Assembly: GCF_000265405.1 (NCBI RefSeq)
Contig: NC_018010.1
Coordinates: 3,431,501 to 3,495,500, forward strand
Source: Belliella baltica DSM 15883
GTDB lineage: Bacteria; Bacteroidota; Bacteroidia; Cytophagales; Cyclobacteriaceae
Length of the DNA stretch: 64,000 nt
Direction: 5' to 3'
Shown one piece after another: positions 9,428 through 18,222 of this stretch. Position numbers and translations under genes: made by a program. Every line of letters starts with the position of its first letter. The stretch's first letter is position 1. The notes below the pieces were generated by a model. It did no database searches and was not told where the DNA came from. It worked only from the letters and a program-made list of their open reading frames with translations.

Positions 9428-11634
9428 GTTCGAATTAACCAAATTGATATCTTCCCAAGGGAATCACAGCCATTACCATAAGTAACGCCAAGCACGTCAG
9501 TTGTGAATTGCTTTCAAATCGACCATAGGGAGATTCATGAACTCCTTTGAAAATAATCAAAACGTGAATAAATTGATATCTTCCCAAGGGAATCACAGCT
9601 AGTTTTTAGGCCTTTGTTTAAACATTGTTGTTGTGAATTGCTTTCAAATCGACCATAGGGAGATTCATGAACTCCTTTGAAAATAATCAAAACGTGAATA
9701 AATTGATATCTTCCCAAGGGAATCACAGCAATATATATATTATAAAACCTACTACTTTAGTTGTGAATTGCTTTCAAATTGATATCTTCCCAAGGGAATC
9801 ACAGCAAGTAAAGAGTGTGGAGATGCAAAAGGTACGTTGTGAATTGCTTTCAAATCGACCATAGGGAGATTCATGAACTCCTTTGAAAATAATCAAAACG
9901 TGAATAAATTGATATCTTCCCAAGGGAATCACAGCGGATGAATATGAATTCATTCTTTGATTAGTGTTGTGAATTGCTTTCAAATCGACCATAGGGAGAT
10001 TCATGAACTCCTTTGAAAATAATCAAAACGTGAATAAATTGATATCTTCCCAAGGGAATCACAGCCTTTGCCATTCATAAAATCCTTCAGGTGTGGTTGT
10101 GAATTGCTTTCAAATTGATATCTTCCCAAGGGAATCACAGCGGAGGATTATTTTTTAATTGGTAACATGTAGTTGTGAATTGCTTTCAAATCGACCATAG
10201 GGAGATTCATGAACTCCTTTGAAAATAATCAAAACGTGAATAAATTGATATCTTCCCAAGGGAATCACAGCGGGTTGGAACGGTCAACTAGACTTCGGAC
10301 CGTTGTGAATTGCTTTCAAATTGATATCTTCCCAAGGGAATCACAGCGGCAAAAATCAAGTATTCCGCTTTAGTTTCGTTGTGAATTGCTTTCAAATTGA
10401 TATCTTCCCAAGGGAATCACAGCTGCGACCATTCAAACTCAGATTGAAATACAGTTGTGAATTGCTTTCAAATTGATATCTTCCCAAGGGAATCACAGCT
10501 GCAGATATTCTGCCCTGGACAATGAAGCGTTGTGAATTGCTTTCAAATTGATATCTTCCCAAGGGAATCACAGCCAAGACGTCCATCATGATATCTAAAT
10601 CATGTTGTGAATTGCTTTCAAATTGATATCTTCCCAAGGGAATCACAGCAATGGTGCGATATATAATACCAGGTTAATAGTTGTGAATTGCTTTCAAATT
10701 GATATCTTCCCAAGGGAATCACAGCATAAAGAAATGATGAAAAATTGGAGACCTCGTTGTGAATTGCTTTCAAATTGATATCTTCCCAAGGGAATCACAG
10801 CCTTCAGAAGTTAAAAACAAAGTATTTGTGGTTGTGAATTGCTTTCAAATTGATATCTTCCCAAGGGAATCACAGCCGCAGCTTGGAAATTAGCACTGAC
10901 AACACCGTTGTGAATTGCTTTCAAATTGATATCTTCCCAAGGGAATCACAGCAAGTTGCTCCTGAGAGTCAGGACAAAGCTGGTTGTGAATTGCTTTCAA
11001 ATTGATATCTTCCCAAGGGAATCACAGCTGCCTCGTCTAAGATGCCTTCAAATTCTTGTTGTGAATTGCTTTCAAATTGATATCTTCCCAAGGGAATCAC
11101 AGCTCTTTGCACTTGCTTTTAGTATATCTTGTTGTTGTGAATTGCTTTCAAATTGATATCTTCCCAAGGGAATCACAGCCATTTCTTTGAATACGATTGC
11201 GAAGAAGTGGTTGTGAATTGCTTTCAAATTGATATCTTCCCAAGGGAATCACAGCATATTTGGGGTATGGCTGGAGGAAGACCTAGTTGTGAATTGCTTT
11301 CAAATTGATATCTTCCCAAGGGAATCACAGCGATTTCAGGAGTTATCAAGGCTTGGTAAAGGTTGTGAATTGCTTTCAAATTGATATCTTCCCAAGGGAA
11401 TCACAGCTTTCGGAGTATCTTCAAAGATTTTAGCAAGTTGTGAATTGCTTTCAAATTGATATCTTCCCAAGGGAATCACAGCTTAATTGATGCTGACAAG
11501 CGAGTCTACAGGGTTGTGAATTGCTTTCAAATTGATATCTTCCCAAGGGAATCACAGCTTCTTATTTGAGCTAATTTTATCAGCTTCTGTTGTGAATTGC
11601 TTTCAAATTGATATCTTCCCAAGGGAATCACAGC
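9428..11634 (+). CRISPR. type II-C CRISPR array: 26 repeats, 25 spacers
   Basis: The consensus repeat is 46 bp, beginning GTTGTGAATTGCTTTCAAAT and ending AAGGGAATCACAGC; spacers are 29 or 30 bp. The first unit (9428-9470) is degenerate in its 5' half, which marks this as the ancestral end; the last unit (11589-11634) is perfect. Of the 25 intact units, 20 are 46 bp and five are 100 bp composites (9500, 9630, 9836, 9966, 10172). The crRNA sense is +, because the tracrRNA anti-repeat is complementary to repeat positions 2-24; this is opposite to the cas genes. Repeat positions 24-31 (TATCTTCC) resemble a Bacteroidota -7 box and lie 19 bp after a TTG, so each repeat may carry its own promoter, as reported for other type II-C arrays. 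Short open frames inside the array are repeat artefacts. Confidence 0.98.
9500..10271 (+). repeat. cluster of five 100 bp composite CRISPR repeats
   Basis: Units at 9500-9599, 9630-9729, 9836-9935, 9966-10065 and 10172-10271 are identical. Each is the normal repeat with 54 bp inserted after position 20 (in the first unit, 9520-9573). AAAT flanks the insert on both sides. The insert holds a near-palindrome, GGAG-a-TTCATGAA-CTCC (9529-9545). It also contains material that looks like the 3' half of a repeat (CCATAGGGAGATTCA against CCAAGGGAATCACA), while the junction GTGAATAAATTGATATC matches a repeat lacking the seven bases TGCTTTC. The composite may thus be two diverged repeats around a frozen spacer. 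Normal 46 bp units at 9760, 10096 and 10302 alternate with them. Confidence 0.95.
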
Positions 11635-11669
11635 ATACCCCACGTTAAGTGGCTGGTATGCTGTTTTTT
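11631..11669 (+). terminator. intrinsic terminator closing the CRISPR array
   Basis: CAGCATACC at 11631-11639 pairs with GGTATGCTG at 11655-11663. An inner CCAC/GTGG stem extends the pairing, and six T follow (11664-11669). The first four bases of the stem are the last four of the final repeat, so terminator and array are physically fused. Orientation agrees with plus-strand transcription of the array towards cas2. Confidence 0.85.
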
Positions 11670-11736
11670 ATACATTATTTTTGAATTTAAAAAACTATTG
11701 GATCCTGAAGCCTTAGATTGAGAACTGACCAATTTT

Positions 11737-11769
11737 AACTTTTCCAAAGTTTCGAACTTTGGAAAAGTT
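11737..11769. repeat. REP-like palindrome, family B, copy 1
   Basis: Perfect 15 bp arms (AACTTTTCCAAAGTT and complement) with a TCG loop, lying just past the cas2 stop. An identical 33 bp copy lies inside the transposase gene at 13417-13449, and a related one is at 13685-13714. Confidence 0.85.
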
Positions 11770-11781
11770 TTACGAACCTTA

Positions 11782-13018
<1,237 letters not shown>

Positions 13019-13032
13019 AAATTGTTATTTAA

Positions 13033-13065
13033 AGACCTGGCAGGTTTTTGAAACCTGCCAGGTCT
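13033..13065. repeat. REP-like palindrome, family A, copy 2
   Basis: Perfect 15 bp arms (AGACCTGGCAGGTTT and complement) around TTG. It lies 5 bp beyond the transposase stop and 14 bp upstream of the cas1 start codon, so it could influence cas1 expression. It pairs in type with the palindrome at 9376-9408 on the far side of the array. Confidence 0.8.
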
Positions 13066-13070
13066 GAATC

Positions 13071-13649
13071 TTACTCCAAATTTTTATTCATCAACCAATC
13101 CTTTTTCATTTCCATCAAATTTCTCACATGCTCCCAACCATCAAAGAAATTGGTAAAGTATTCTCTGTCCAGATTTGAAGGCTTTTTGAGATTCTGGTAG
13201 GCATGCCAACTTGACCACTTCCAATCTTGGTGATCTTTGACAAACCCATGCTTCACGGGGTTGAGGTGGATATATAGGAAAGTTTCTTGCCATTGACTTT
13301 CGTCGAGGATTGGGGTTCTTTTGAAATTTTTTATAAATAAACTTCCTTTCCTATCATACACTTTATTAAAAGACTGAGTGTAAGAACTGAAGAAATTAGC
13401 GAATTGCTTGGAGATTAACTTTTCCAAAGTTTCGAACTTTGGAAAAGTTGACTTTAACTGCTCCTCTTCCTTAACCCCCACCAGCAAATGGAAATGATTT
13501 GGCATCAGGCAATAGGCATAAGTATCTACTACTCCAGCCAAATACTTTGCACATTGCTGCAAAAAGAACCTATAATTCTCTTCTTCACGAAATATATTCT
13601 CCATTCCATTGGCGTGATTGTAGATATGGTAGGATTGGCCTAGCTCCAT
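13071..13649 (-). CDS. REP-associated tyrosine transposase (RAYT, IS200-like Y1)
   Basis: 192 residues of the Y1 transposase superfamily. The HUH motif is HFH at 52-54 (MPNHFHLLVGV), and the catalytic tyrosine is Tyr126 in YIHLNPVKHGFV, the signature of RAYT proteins, which mobilise palindromic REP sequences rather than whole insertion sequences. It lies between cas9 and cas1 in the same orientation and is surrounded by five palindromes of two families. A perfect 33 bp family-B palindrome lies inside the gene (13417-13449) and encodes residues 67-78 in frame. The frame appears intact. A broken copy of its 5' end lies immediately upstream. Confidence 0.93.
   Translation of the reverse strand: MELGQSYHIYNHANGMENIFREEENYRFFLQQCAKYLAGVVDTYAYCLMPNHFHLLVGVKEEEQLKSTFPKFETLEKLISKQFANFFSSYTQSFNKVYDRKGSLFIKNFKRTPILDESQWQETFLYIHLNPVKHGFVKDHQDWKWSSWHAYQNLKKPSNLDREYFTNFFDGWEHVRNLMEMKKDWLMNKNLE
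13417..13449. repeat. REP-like palindrome, family B, inside the RAYT gene
   Basis: Identical over 33 bp to the palindrome at 11737-11769 (arms AACTTTTCCAAAGTT, loop TCG). It is read in frame as roughly STFPKFETLEKL, between the HUH motif and the catalytic tyrosine. Confidence 0.9.
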
Positions 13650-13807
13650 AAGTTAAATTTTTGAACGACTAGCATATAGGATAACTCTTCCAAAGTTTTA
13701 GAACTTTGGAAGAGGTGAAAAAAGAACCCGTAATTCTCTTCTTCACGAAAGATATTCTCAATTACATTGGCGTGATTGTAGATATGGTAGGATTTTTCTA
13801 TTTCCAT
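13645..13807 (-). pseudogene. truncated 5' copy of the RAYT gene
   Basis: From an ATG at 13807, three bases after the cas9 stop, about 85 bp closely match the 5' end of the intact transposase (MEIEKSYHIYNHANVIENIF against MELGQSYHIYNHANGMENIF). The homology breaks off at a family-B palindrome (13685-13714). The frame then runs on without similarity and stops inside the start of the intact gene. This is a remnant of an earlier insertion or of a tandem duplication. Confidence 0.8.
13685..13714. repeat. REP-like palindrome, family B variant
   Basis: Perfect 13 bp arms (CTCTTCCAAAGTT and complement) around TTAG. The core CCAAAGTT is shared with the two identical copies at 11737 and 13417. It lies exactly where the truncated RAYT copy loses homology. 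Confidence 0.85.
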
Positions 13808-13810
13808 TTT

Positions 13811-16800
13811 CTAATACTCTCCTATCTGAATAATTTTCCCAAGGTGATTAATTCTAATTTTAATTATGCCCCTTAAATGTTCTGGTGTTTGATAAAAATG
13901 ATAGGTAATCTTAGATAGCTCTTTCTTGGACTTTAACAGATCATTATCCACTGCTTTAGTTTCCAAATGATTGTTAAAAACATAATTCTTTCTAGCAATT
14001 TTCTGCACTCTAAATAAATTTGGACTAATCAAATGGTAATTTTGCTCATCCATCAAGTCTACGTCAGCAGGGACAAAATCATCTGAAGGAAAAACGAAGT
14101 ACTCATTCTGTTTCAGCGTAAATAAGAACTTCCATCCTAAAGTGTGGTTTTTTTTGATAATTGGTAAACCTTGATTCTGCCTAACAACGGCCTCAAAAAA
14201 GGAAACTACCTCTTCTTGAAGATTTCCATTTTCATCCTCGTAAATCGCAACATGATGATTATTACCTGTACTGACAAAATCAACTGGTATTTCATTTCCT
14301 TCCTGATCAAGAATTGGTTCTCCGAAATGATCTTTCTTCACATGAAGTGATTCTACATTGCTAACACCTGAAATCTTGACTCTTTTAATTGAAATACCTT
14401 TCTCCTTGTTTAGCCAGATAGGATTTTCTTCAAGATTTGAAAATGCAAGCTTAGCATTACCTCCAAACTCTTCCAATCGGCTTTCTAATATTCTTTTTAT
14501 ACCAACATCAATAACTTTATCCACCTTCAAATCCGGATCAATATTTTTTCTGATGGTGTAATTTTGCTCGAGCACAACAGTTTTAACTTTTTCAGATAGC
14601 TTGATATTTTTCCCCAGATCCAAATATATTGGCATTTTATTCAAGGTATTTTTTCCAGTAAATGCTTTTTTGGGGTCATTCCCATTCTCAGCTAGCCTTT
14701 TCAAAAGGGCTTCTCTTTCTTCTTTCTTGGCAACAGTATTAATTTTCTGAACATTGAAAGAAGCACCGATTTTCTCAAACTTTGTACTGTAGTGAAAGGA
14801 CTTCCCGTAAACTGTCTCCTTATGAAGCTGACCTCTTGGCGTTAATGCAATTTGTTCATTTAAACCTGCTTTACTCTTCGTTTTATTCTTGTTAATTGTA
14901 ACAACTTTATTTTTTGCCTTGTAAGAAACCAAGATCCTTGAAAGGTGCTTTTTAGCCTCAGATCTAATATTTTCTATGGGAGGAATAAAACAAAGTTTCC
15001 CATTTTCTCTTTTAAGATACTTTTGTTCTATGGCGAAAACCTCTGTTCCTTTTTTATTATTTAATCCTTTAGCATTCAAATTATTGAGATATTGAATATA
15101 TGCTGGTTTTGTTAAAGCAACAGTAAGTGCATCCATCGCATGATGGCGGTGATCATTCCTTTTACTCCAATCTTTGATTTTATTTAACCTTTCACCATGT
15201 TTCCCTTCAATTGTATAGGTCAAACCTAACTTATCGTACTTTTCCCAATTCAGCTCTTTCATAATCTCTACCAATCCCCAATCTTCCCTTAGTTTATCGG
15301 TAATAGTTCCTGTAGTAACTGAAACTCTCCTTGAAATCTCAAAGAGAATTTCCTTCGCCTTTTTGCTGATGTATCGAGTTTCTTGAAGCTGTCTAGCAAT
15401 AAAATCCTCTGGGATTTTATCATTGGCCATCAAAAGCTTTTGTATTTTGGCCTTACTCAATTTCCCGTAAAGCGATTTCACTCGAGATTGATATTGCTCA
15501 AACTCATCAGCAGATAGTTTATTTTGAAGAAAACTAAACGCAGTAACATTCGCTTTATCAATATTCAACTGTCTTTCACAAATAGTTTTGTTCGAAAAAG
15601 AATCATCAAATAACCTTGCTTTGGGAATAATATGCTCAATGTCATATTCCTTGGAAAAAAGTTTACTGGCCTCAATTGGCTTACCAGTGTAAAGAGAAAT
15701 CCCATCTGTTTCAAGCCAAAGCTTGTAGCGTAACAAATCGTTTTTAGTAACTCTTTTTAGTCCAAATTCACTTTTGAGTATTTCTCTATATTTATCATGG
15801 TCTCGAGTTGCTGACGCAATATTGGAAGTCATATTTTTTCTTTGTTCAGCATTTGCTTTTAGCTCTCGAGCCATTTCAACTCTTATTTCATCAGGTCTTC
15901 CTAGCTCTGGATCCTTTAAAATCGCATTTACTACATTTATCATCTGATTAAGAATCTTCTCTACGACAGGATTTCTTAAAGAATTCTTTTTTAATAATTC
16001 CAACTCTGCTCTCAACTCCCTCTTTTCATTTTCATCTTTTGTAAATGAAGAAGAATGATTATATCCTGCATAGGTACAAGCCTTGTCGTAAATAAGCCCA
16101 GATTGAAGATGTGGTAATATTTTTTTTATTGCCCTACTACTTAAGGAAGCGTGATCATCTTGAAGACTAATACTTGCCAAAATTTTTGCATGTTCAGGTT
16201 TGAAACCAAACTTTCTGATCAAATTTAGCTTTAATTTCTGATCATCCTCAGAGCTATATAATAAATGCCAAAATTGAATGTAGGACTGTTTTTCATATTC
16301 TGCCCCCTCGATATCACTATTTACTTGAAGTAATTCTGTATCTATGCCAATTCTCAAAAAAGCTTCAGAAAACTGATCCAAAATATCATCAGCTTTCAAA
16401 TCACCCAAATCTATTGGCTCACCATCTTCTAATTCAATGATTTTTGCAAATGCATCAAAAAAAGCTTGGTTGGTACGGTTGCCTTCTATTTTTGTAAAAT
16501 TGAATTCCCATTCATTAGGCTTTAAGCCTAAAATTTTCAAGGCATCTTTTACATTTAACTCCCTCTTAAAAGCCAATTCATTAGCCAAAGCAATTTTACT
16601 CTCCAGTTCGAGATCAAATTTCTCATTAAGATTGTCTTTCTTAATTAGAAGGAGATTGTTCAGGTTTTGCCATATTCTGAATTCTTGAAAGACAGGATGT
16701 GATTTAGGTACAACTTTATGATGATCTTCAAACTCACAATTACTAATAAGGTGTTTTTGAGATTTAAGCCGACGCTGAAAGAAAATAGTAATATCCCTAA

Positions 16801-17869
16801 CCTCCCTTTTTAATGCATCATTTAATTGAGGATAAAAACTTGACTGTACACTCCAAATCCTTTCGAATTCATCCAAATAATCCTGTCTATAAAAAACCTG
16901 TCCTTTCAATCTTGTATGGGGATTCTTTTTGATTTGCTGATACAGATATTGCCCAACAGTTAAATTTTTGAAGTATAACTCCTTACTTCTATCACTAATA
17001 GCACCTAAATAGCCACTGGAATTGGATATTTGAGAATTAATTTGGGAAAGAATTAATGCGATTTCCGAAAGATCTATTTTAAAGTTTACTGCTTCAGCTC
17101 TCCATTTATATTCTTGTAATCTTCTTTCTTCCCGTTTTCCTTTATTTTCGGCTAATTGAACTCCTTTTTTATTGAAATATTGCTTTGTAGGAGTACTAGC
17201 TTTTCCCATCCAATCTTCAACAAAAGATGCATTAAAAATATCTGGAAAGAATTCAGATTGGTAATTCACAATTTTCTTAAATTCTTCCTGAAGATCAGAT
17301 CTGTAAAAATCAGGAACATTCTTTCTTCCTTTTTGCAAAGCTTCATAGACCCACTGTCCAGGAGTTAGGTCATTTTCATATAACTCCTTAGCTATACCCA
17401 TACTATCAATGGCAGAACCATCATCTTCTTCTGACTTTGCTTTTCTACTACTTTTATAGCCTCTTTTTTTATTGATTTGTAATAGGACTTTCACTAAATC
17501 CTGGAGCTCAATTTTTTCTTTGGCTGCTTTAGCTCTTAGATTCAATGTTGAAAAAGTAGAAGATGGACCATCCTCAGCATATTTGAAGTTTGTAGAAATT
17601 AATTTCTTTTCTTTAAAGATTTCAAGAAGTGCATTTCTCCTTTGCTTGAATCGTTGTAAGTTTCTTCTGGCTCCTCTTTTAAGAGTCCTATCTGCATTAA
17701 TTGATATAGTATTCCCCTTAGCAAAGTCATTTTCTTCATCAGAACTGAGAGGTACTATCCTTACTCCCATATCAACAATTTCACTTCCAACCACATCTTT
17801 TTCAGGTTCTTTGATAAAAGCCCAACCAATTGAAGTAGTCCCCAAATCCAATCCCAAAATCTTTTTCAT
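13811..17869 (-). CDS. cas9: CRISPR-associated nuclease Cas9 (type II-C)
   Basis: 1352 residues, within the range of large Bacteroidota II-C Cas9 proteins. All catalytic blocks are present. RuvC-I is KKILGLDLGTTSIGWAF (Asp8), followed by an arginine-rich bridge helix (RTLKRGARRNLQRFKQRR). RuvC-II is EIRVEMARELK (Glu665), HNH is YDIEHIIPKARLFDDSFSNK (His746, Asn769) and RuvC-III is HRHHAMDALTV (Asp913). The long C-terminal part should hold the wedge and PAM-interacting domains. The protein is therefore predicted to be an active RNA-guided double-strand nuclease. It is divergent from the tracrRNA 42 bp upstream and is followed within 3 bp by transposase remnants. The absence of csn2 and cas4 supports II-C. 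Confidence 0.97.
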   Translation of the reverse strand: MKKILGLDLGTTSIGWAFIKEPEKDVVGSEIVDMGVRIVPLSSDEENDFAKGNTISINADRTLKRGARRNLQRFKQRRNALLEIFKEKKLISTNFKYAEDGPSSTFSTLNLRAKAAKEKIELQDLVKVLLQINKKRGYKSSRKAKSEEDDGSAIDSMGIAKELYENDLTPGQWVYEALQKGRKNVPDFYRSDLQEEFKKIVNYQSEFFPDIFNASFVEDWMGKASTPTKQYFNKKGVQLAENKGKREERRLQEYKWRAEAVNFKIDLSEIALILSQINSQISNSSGYLGAISDRSKELYFKNLTVGQYLYQQIKKNPHTRLKGQVFYRQDYLDEFERIWSVQSSFYPQLNDALKREVRDITIFFQRRLKSQKHLISNCEFEDHHKVVPKSHPVFQEFRIWQNLNNLLLIKKDNLNEKFDLELESKIALANELAFKRELNVKDALKILGLKPNEWEFNFTKIEGNRTNQAFFDAFAKIIELEDGEPIDLGDLKADDILDQFSEAFLRIGIDTELLQVNSDIEGAEYEKQSYIQFWHLLYSSEDDQKLKLNLIRKFGFKPEHAKILASISLQDDHASLSSRAIKKILPHLQSGLIYDKACTYAGYNHSSSFTKDENEKRELRAELELLKKNSLRNPVVEKILNQMINVVNAILKDPELGRPDEIRVEMARELKANAEQRKNMTSNIASATRDHDKYREILKSEFGLKRVTKNDLLRYKLWLETDGISLYTGKPIEASKLFSKEYDIEHIIPKARLFDDSFSNKTICERQLNIDKANVTAFSFLQNKLSADEFEQYQSRVKSLYGKLSKAKIQKLLMANDKIPEDFIARQLQETRYISKKAKEILFEISRRVSVTTGTITDKLREDWGLVEIMKELNWEKYDKLGLTYTIEGKHGERLNKIKDWSKRNDHRHHAMDALTVALTKPAYIQYLNNLNAKGLNNKKGTEVFAIEQKYLKRENGKLCFIPPIENIRSEAKKHLSRILVSYKAKNKVVTINKNKTKSKAGLNEQIALTPRGQLHKETVYGKSFHYSTKFEKIGASFNVQKINTVAKKEEREALLKRLAENGNDPKKAFTGKNTLNKMPIYLDLGKNIKLSEKVKTVVLEQNYTIRKNIDPDLKVDKVIDVGIKRILESRLEEFGGNAKLAFSNLEENPIWLNKEKGISIKRVKISGVSNVESLHVKKDHFGEPILDQEGNEIPVDFVSTGNNHHVAIYEDENGNLQEEVVSFFEAVVRQNQGLPIIKKNHTLGWKFLFTLKQNEYFVFPSDDFVPADVDLMDEQNYHLISPNLFRVQKIARKNYVFNNHLETKAVDNDLLKSKKELSKITYHFYQTPEHLRGIIKIRINHLGKIIQIGEY

Positions 17870-17898
17870 ATTTTTATAAAAGTTTAAAGTTTAAAATC

Positions 17899-17906
17899 TA
17901 TATTAG
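17899..17906 (+). promoter_or_regulatory. -7 box of the tracrRNA promoter
   Basis: TATATTAG, one base from the Bacteroidota TAnnTTTG consensus, ends 5 bp before the anti-repeat. Transcription would therefore start almost exactly at the anti-repeat. The same octamer precedes cas6 (9282-9289, minus) and the cyclophilin gene (18211-18218). Confidence 0.55.
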
Positions 17907-17910
17907 CGTC

Positions 17911-18003
17911 ATCAATTTGAAGCAATTCACAATAAGGATTATTCCGTTGTGGAAACATTTAAGAGGGCCCCGAAGGATTTGATCTTTCGGGGTCGTCTTT
18001 TTT
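17911..18003 (+). ncRNA. tracrRNA
   Basis: The anti-repeat at 17911-17932 is complementary to repeat positions 2-24 with a single one-base gap. It is followed by AATAAGGATTATTCCGTTGT, closely parallel to the nexus region of known tracrRNAs. A strong terminator hairpin (CCCCGAAGGAT at 17968-17978 with ATCTTTCGGGG at 17982-17992) and a T-run to about 18003 complete it. Predicted length is about 93 nt. It lies upstream of and divergent from cas9, a common II-C layout. The duplex orientation proves that mature crRNA derives from the plus strand of the array. Composite repeats keep the first 20 paired bases, so their crRNAs should still bind it. Confidence 0.93.
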
Positions 18004-18077
18004 GTTTTCTAAAATCTCCTAACTGATCAATCTCTCACTTTTTTTGATTTTCTAAAATAACCTAAACTTTTCTATAA

Positions 18078-18103
18078 AAAAATACCAACAAGTGGGTATT
18101 TTC
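18078..18103. repeat. A/T-flanked palindrome upstream of the cyclophilin gene
   Basis: AAAATACC and GGTATTTT arms around AACAAGTG. The core matches the hairpin at 2244-2270 (TACC, ACAAGT, GGTA) and loosely that at 9326. It could be a terminator for a short transcript or a regulator site; no gene end is close on either strand apart from the tracrRNA terminator 75 bp before it. Confidence 0.45.
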
Positions 18104-18222
18104 ACCCCAGTTATAAAATGTACGACAATTTATGTCAAACTTAATATTTTAAAATTTCTCAACATTAAAAATTCAACTGACTTAGAAGAAGCTATTCAAA
18201 TCTAGATTCATATATTAGCTCA

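Noticed and set aside
9535..11156. Several 60-85 codon open frames on both strands in the array
   Set aside because: They are made of repeated CRISPR units (recurring IPLGRYQFESNSQ and FQIDIFPRESQ) and have no independent support.
14358..17879. Plus-strand frames of 67-135 codons opposite cas9
   Set aside because: Shadow frames of a long intact gene; no domain or start signal.
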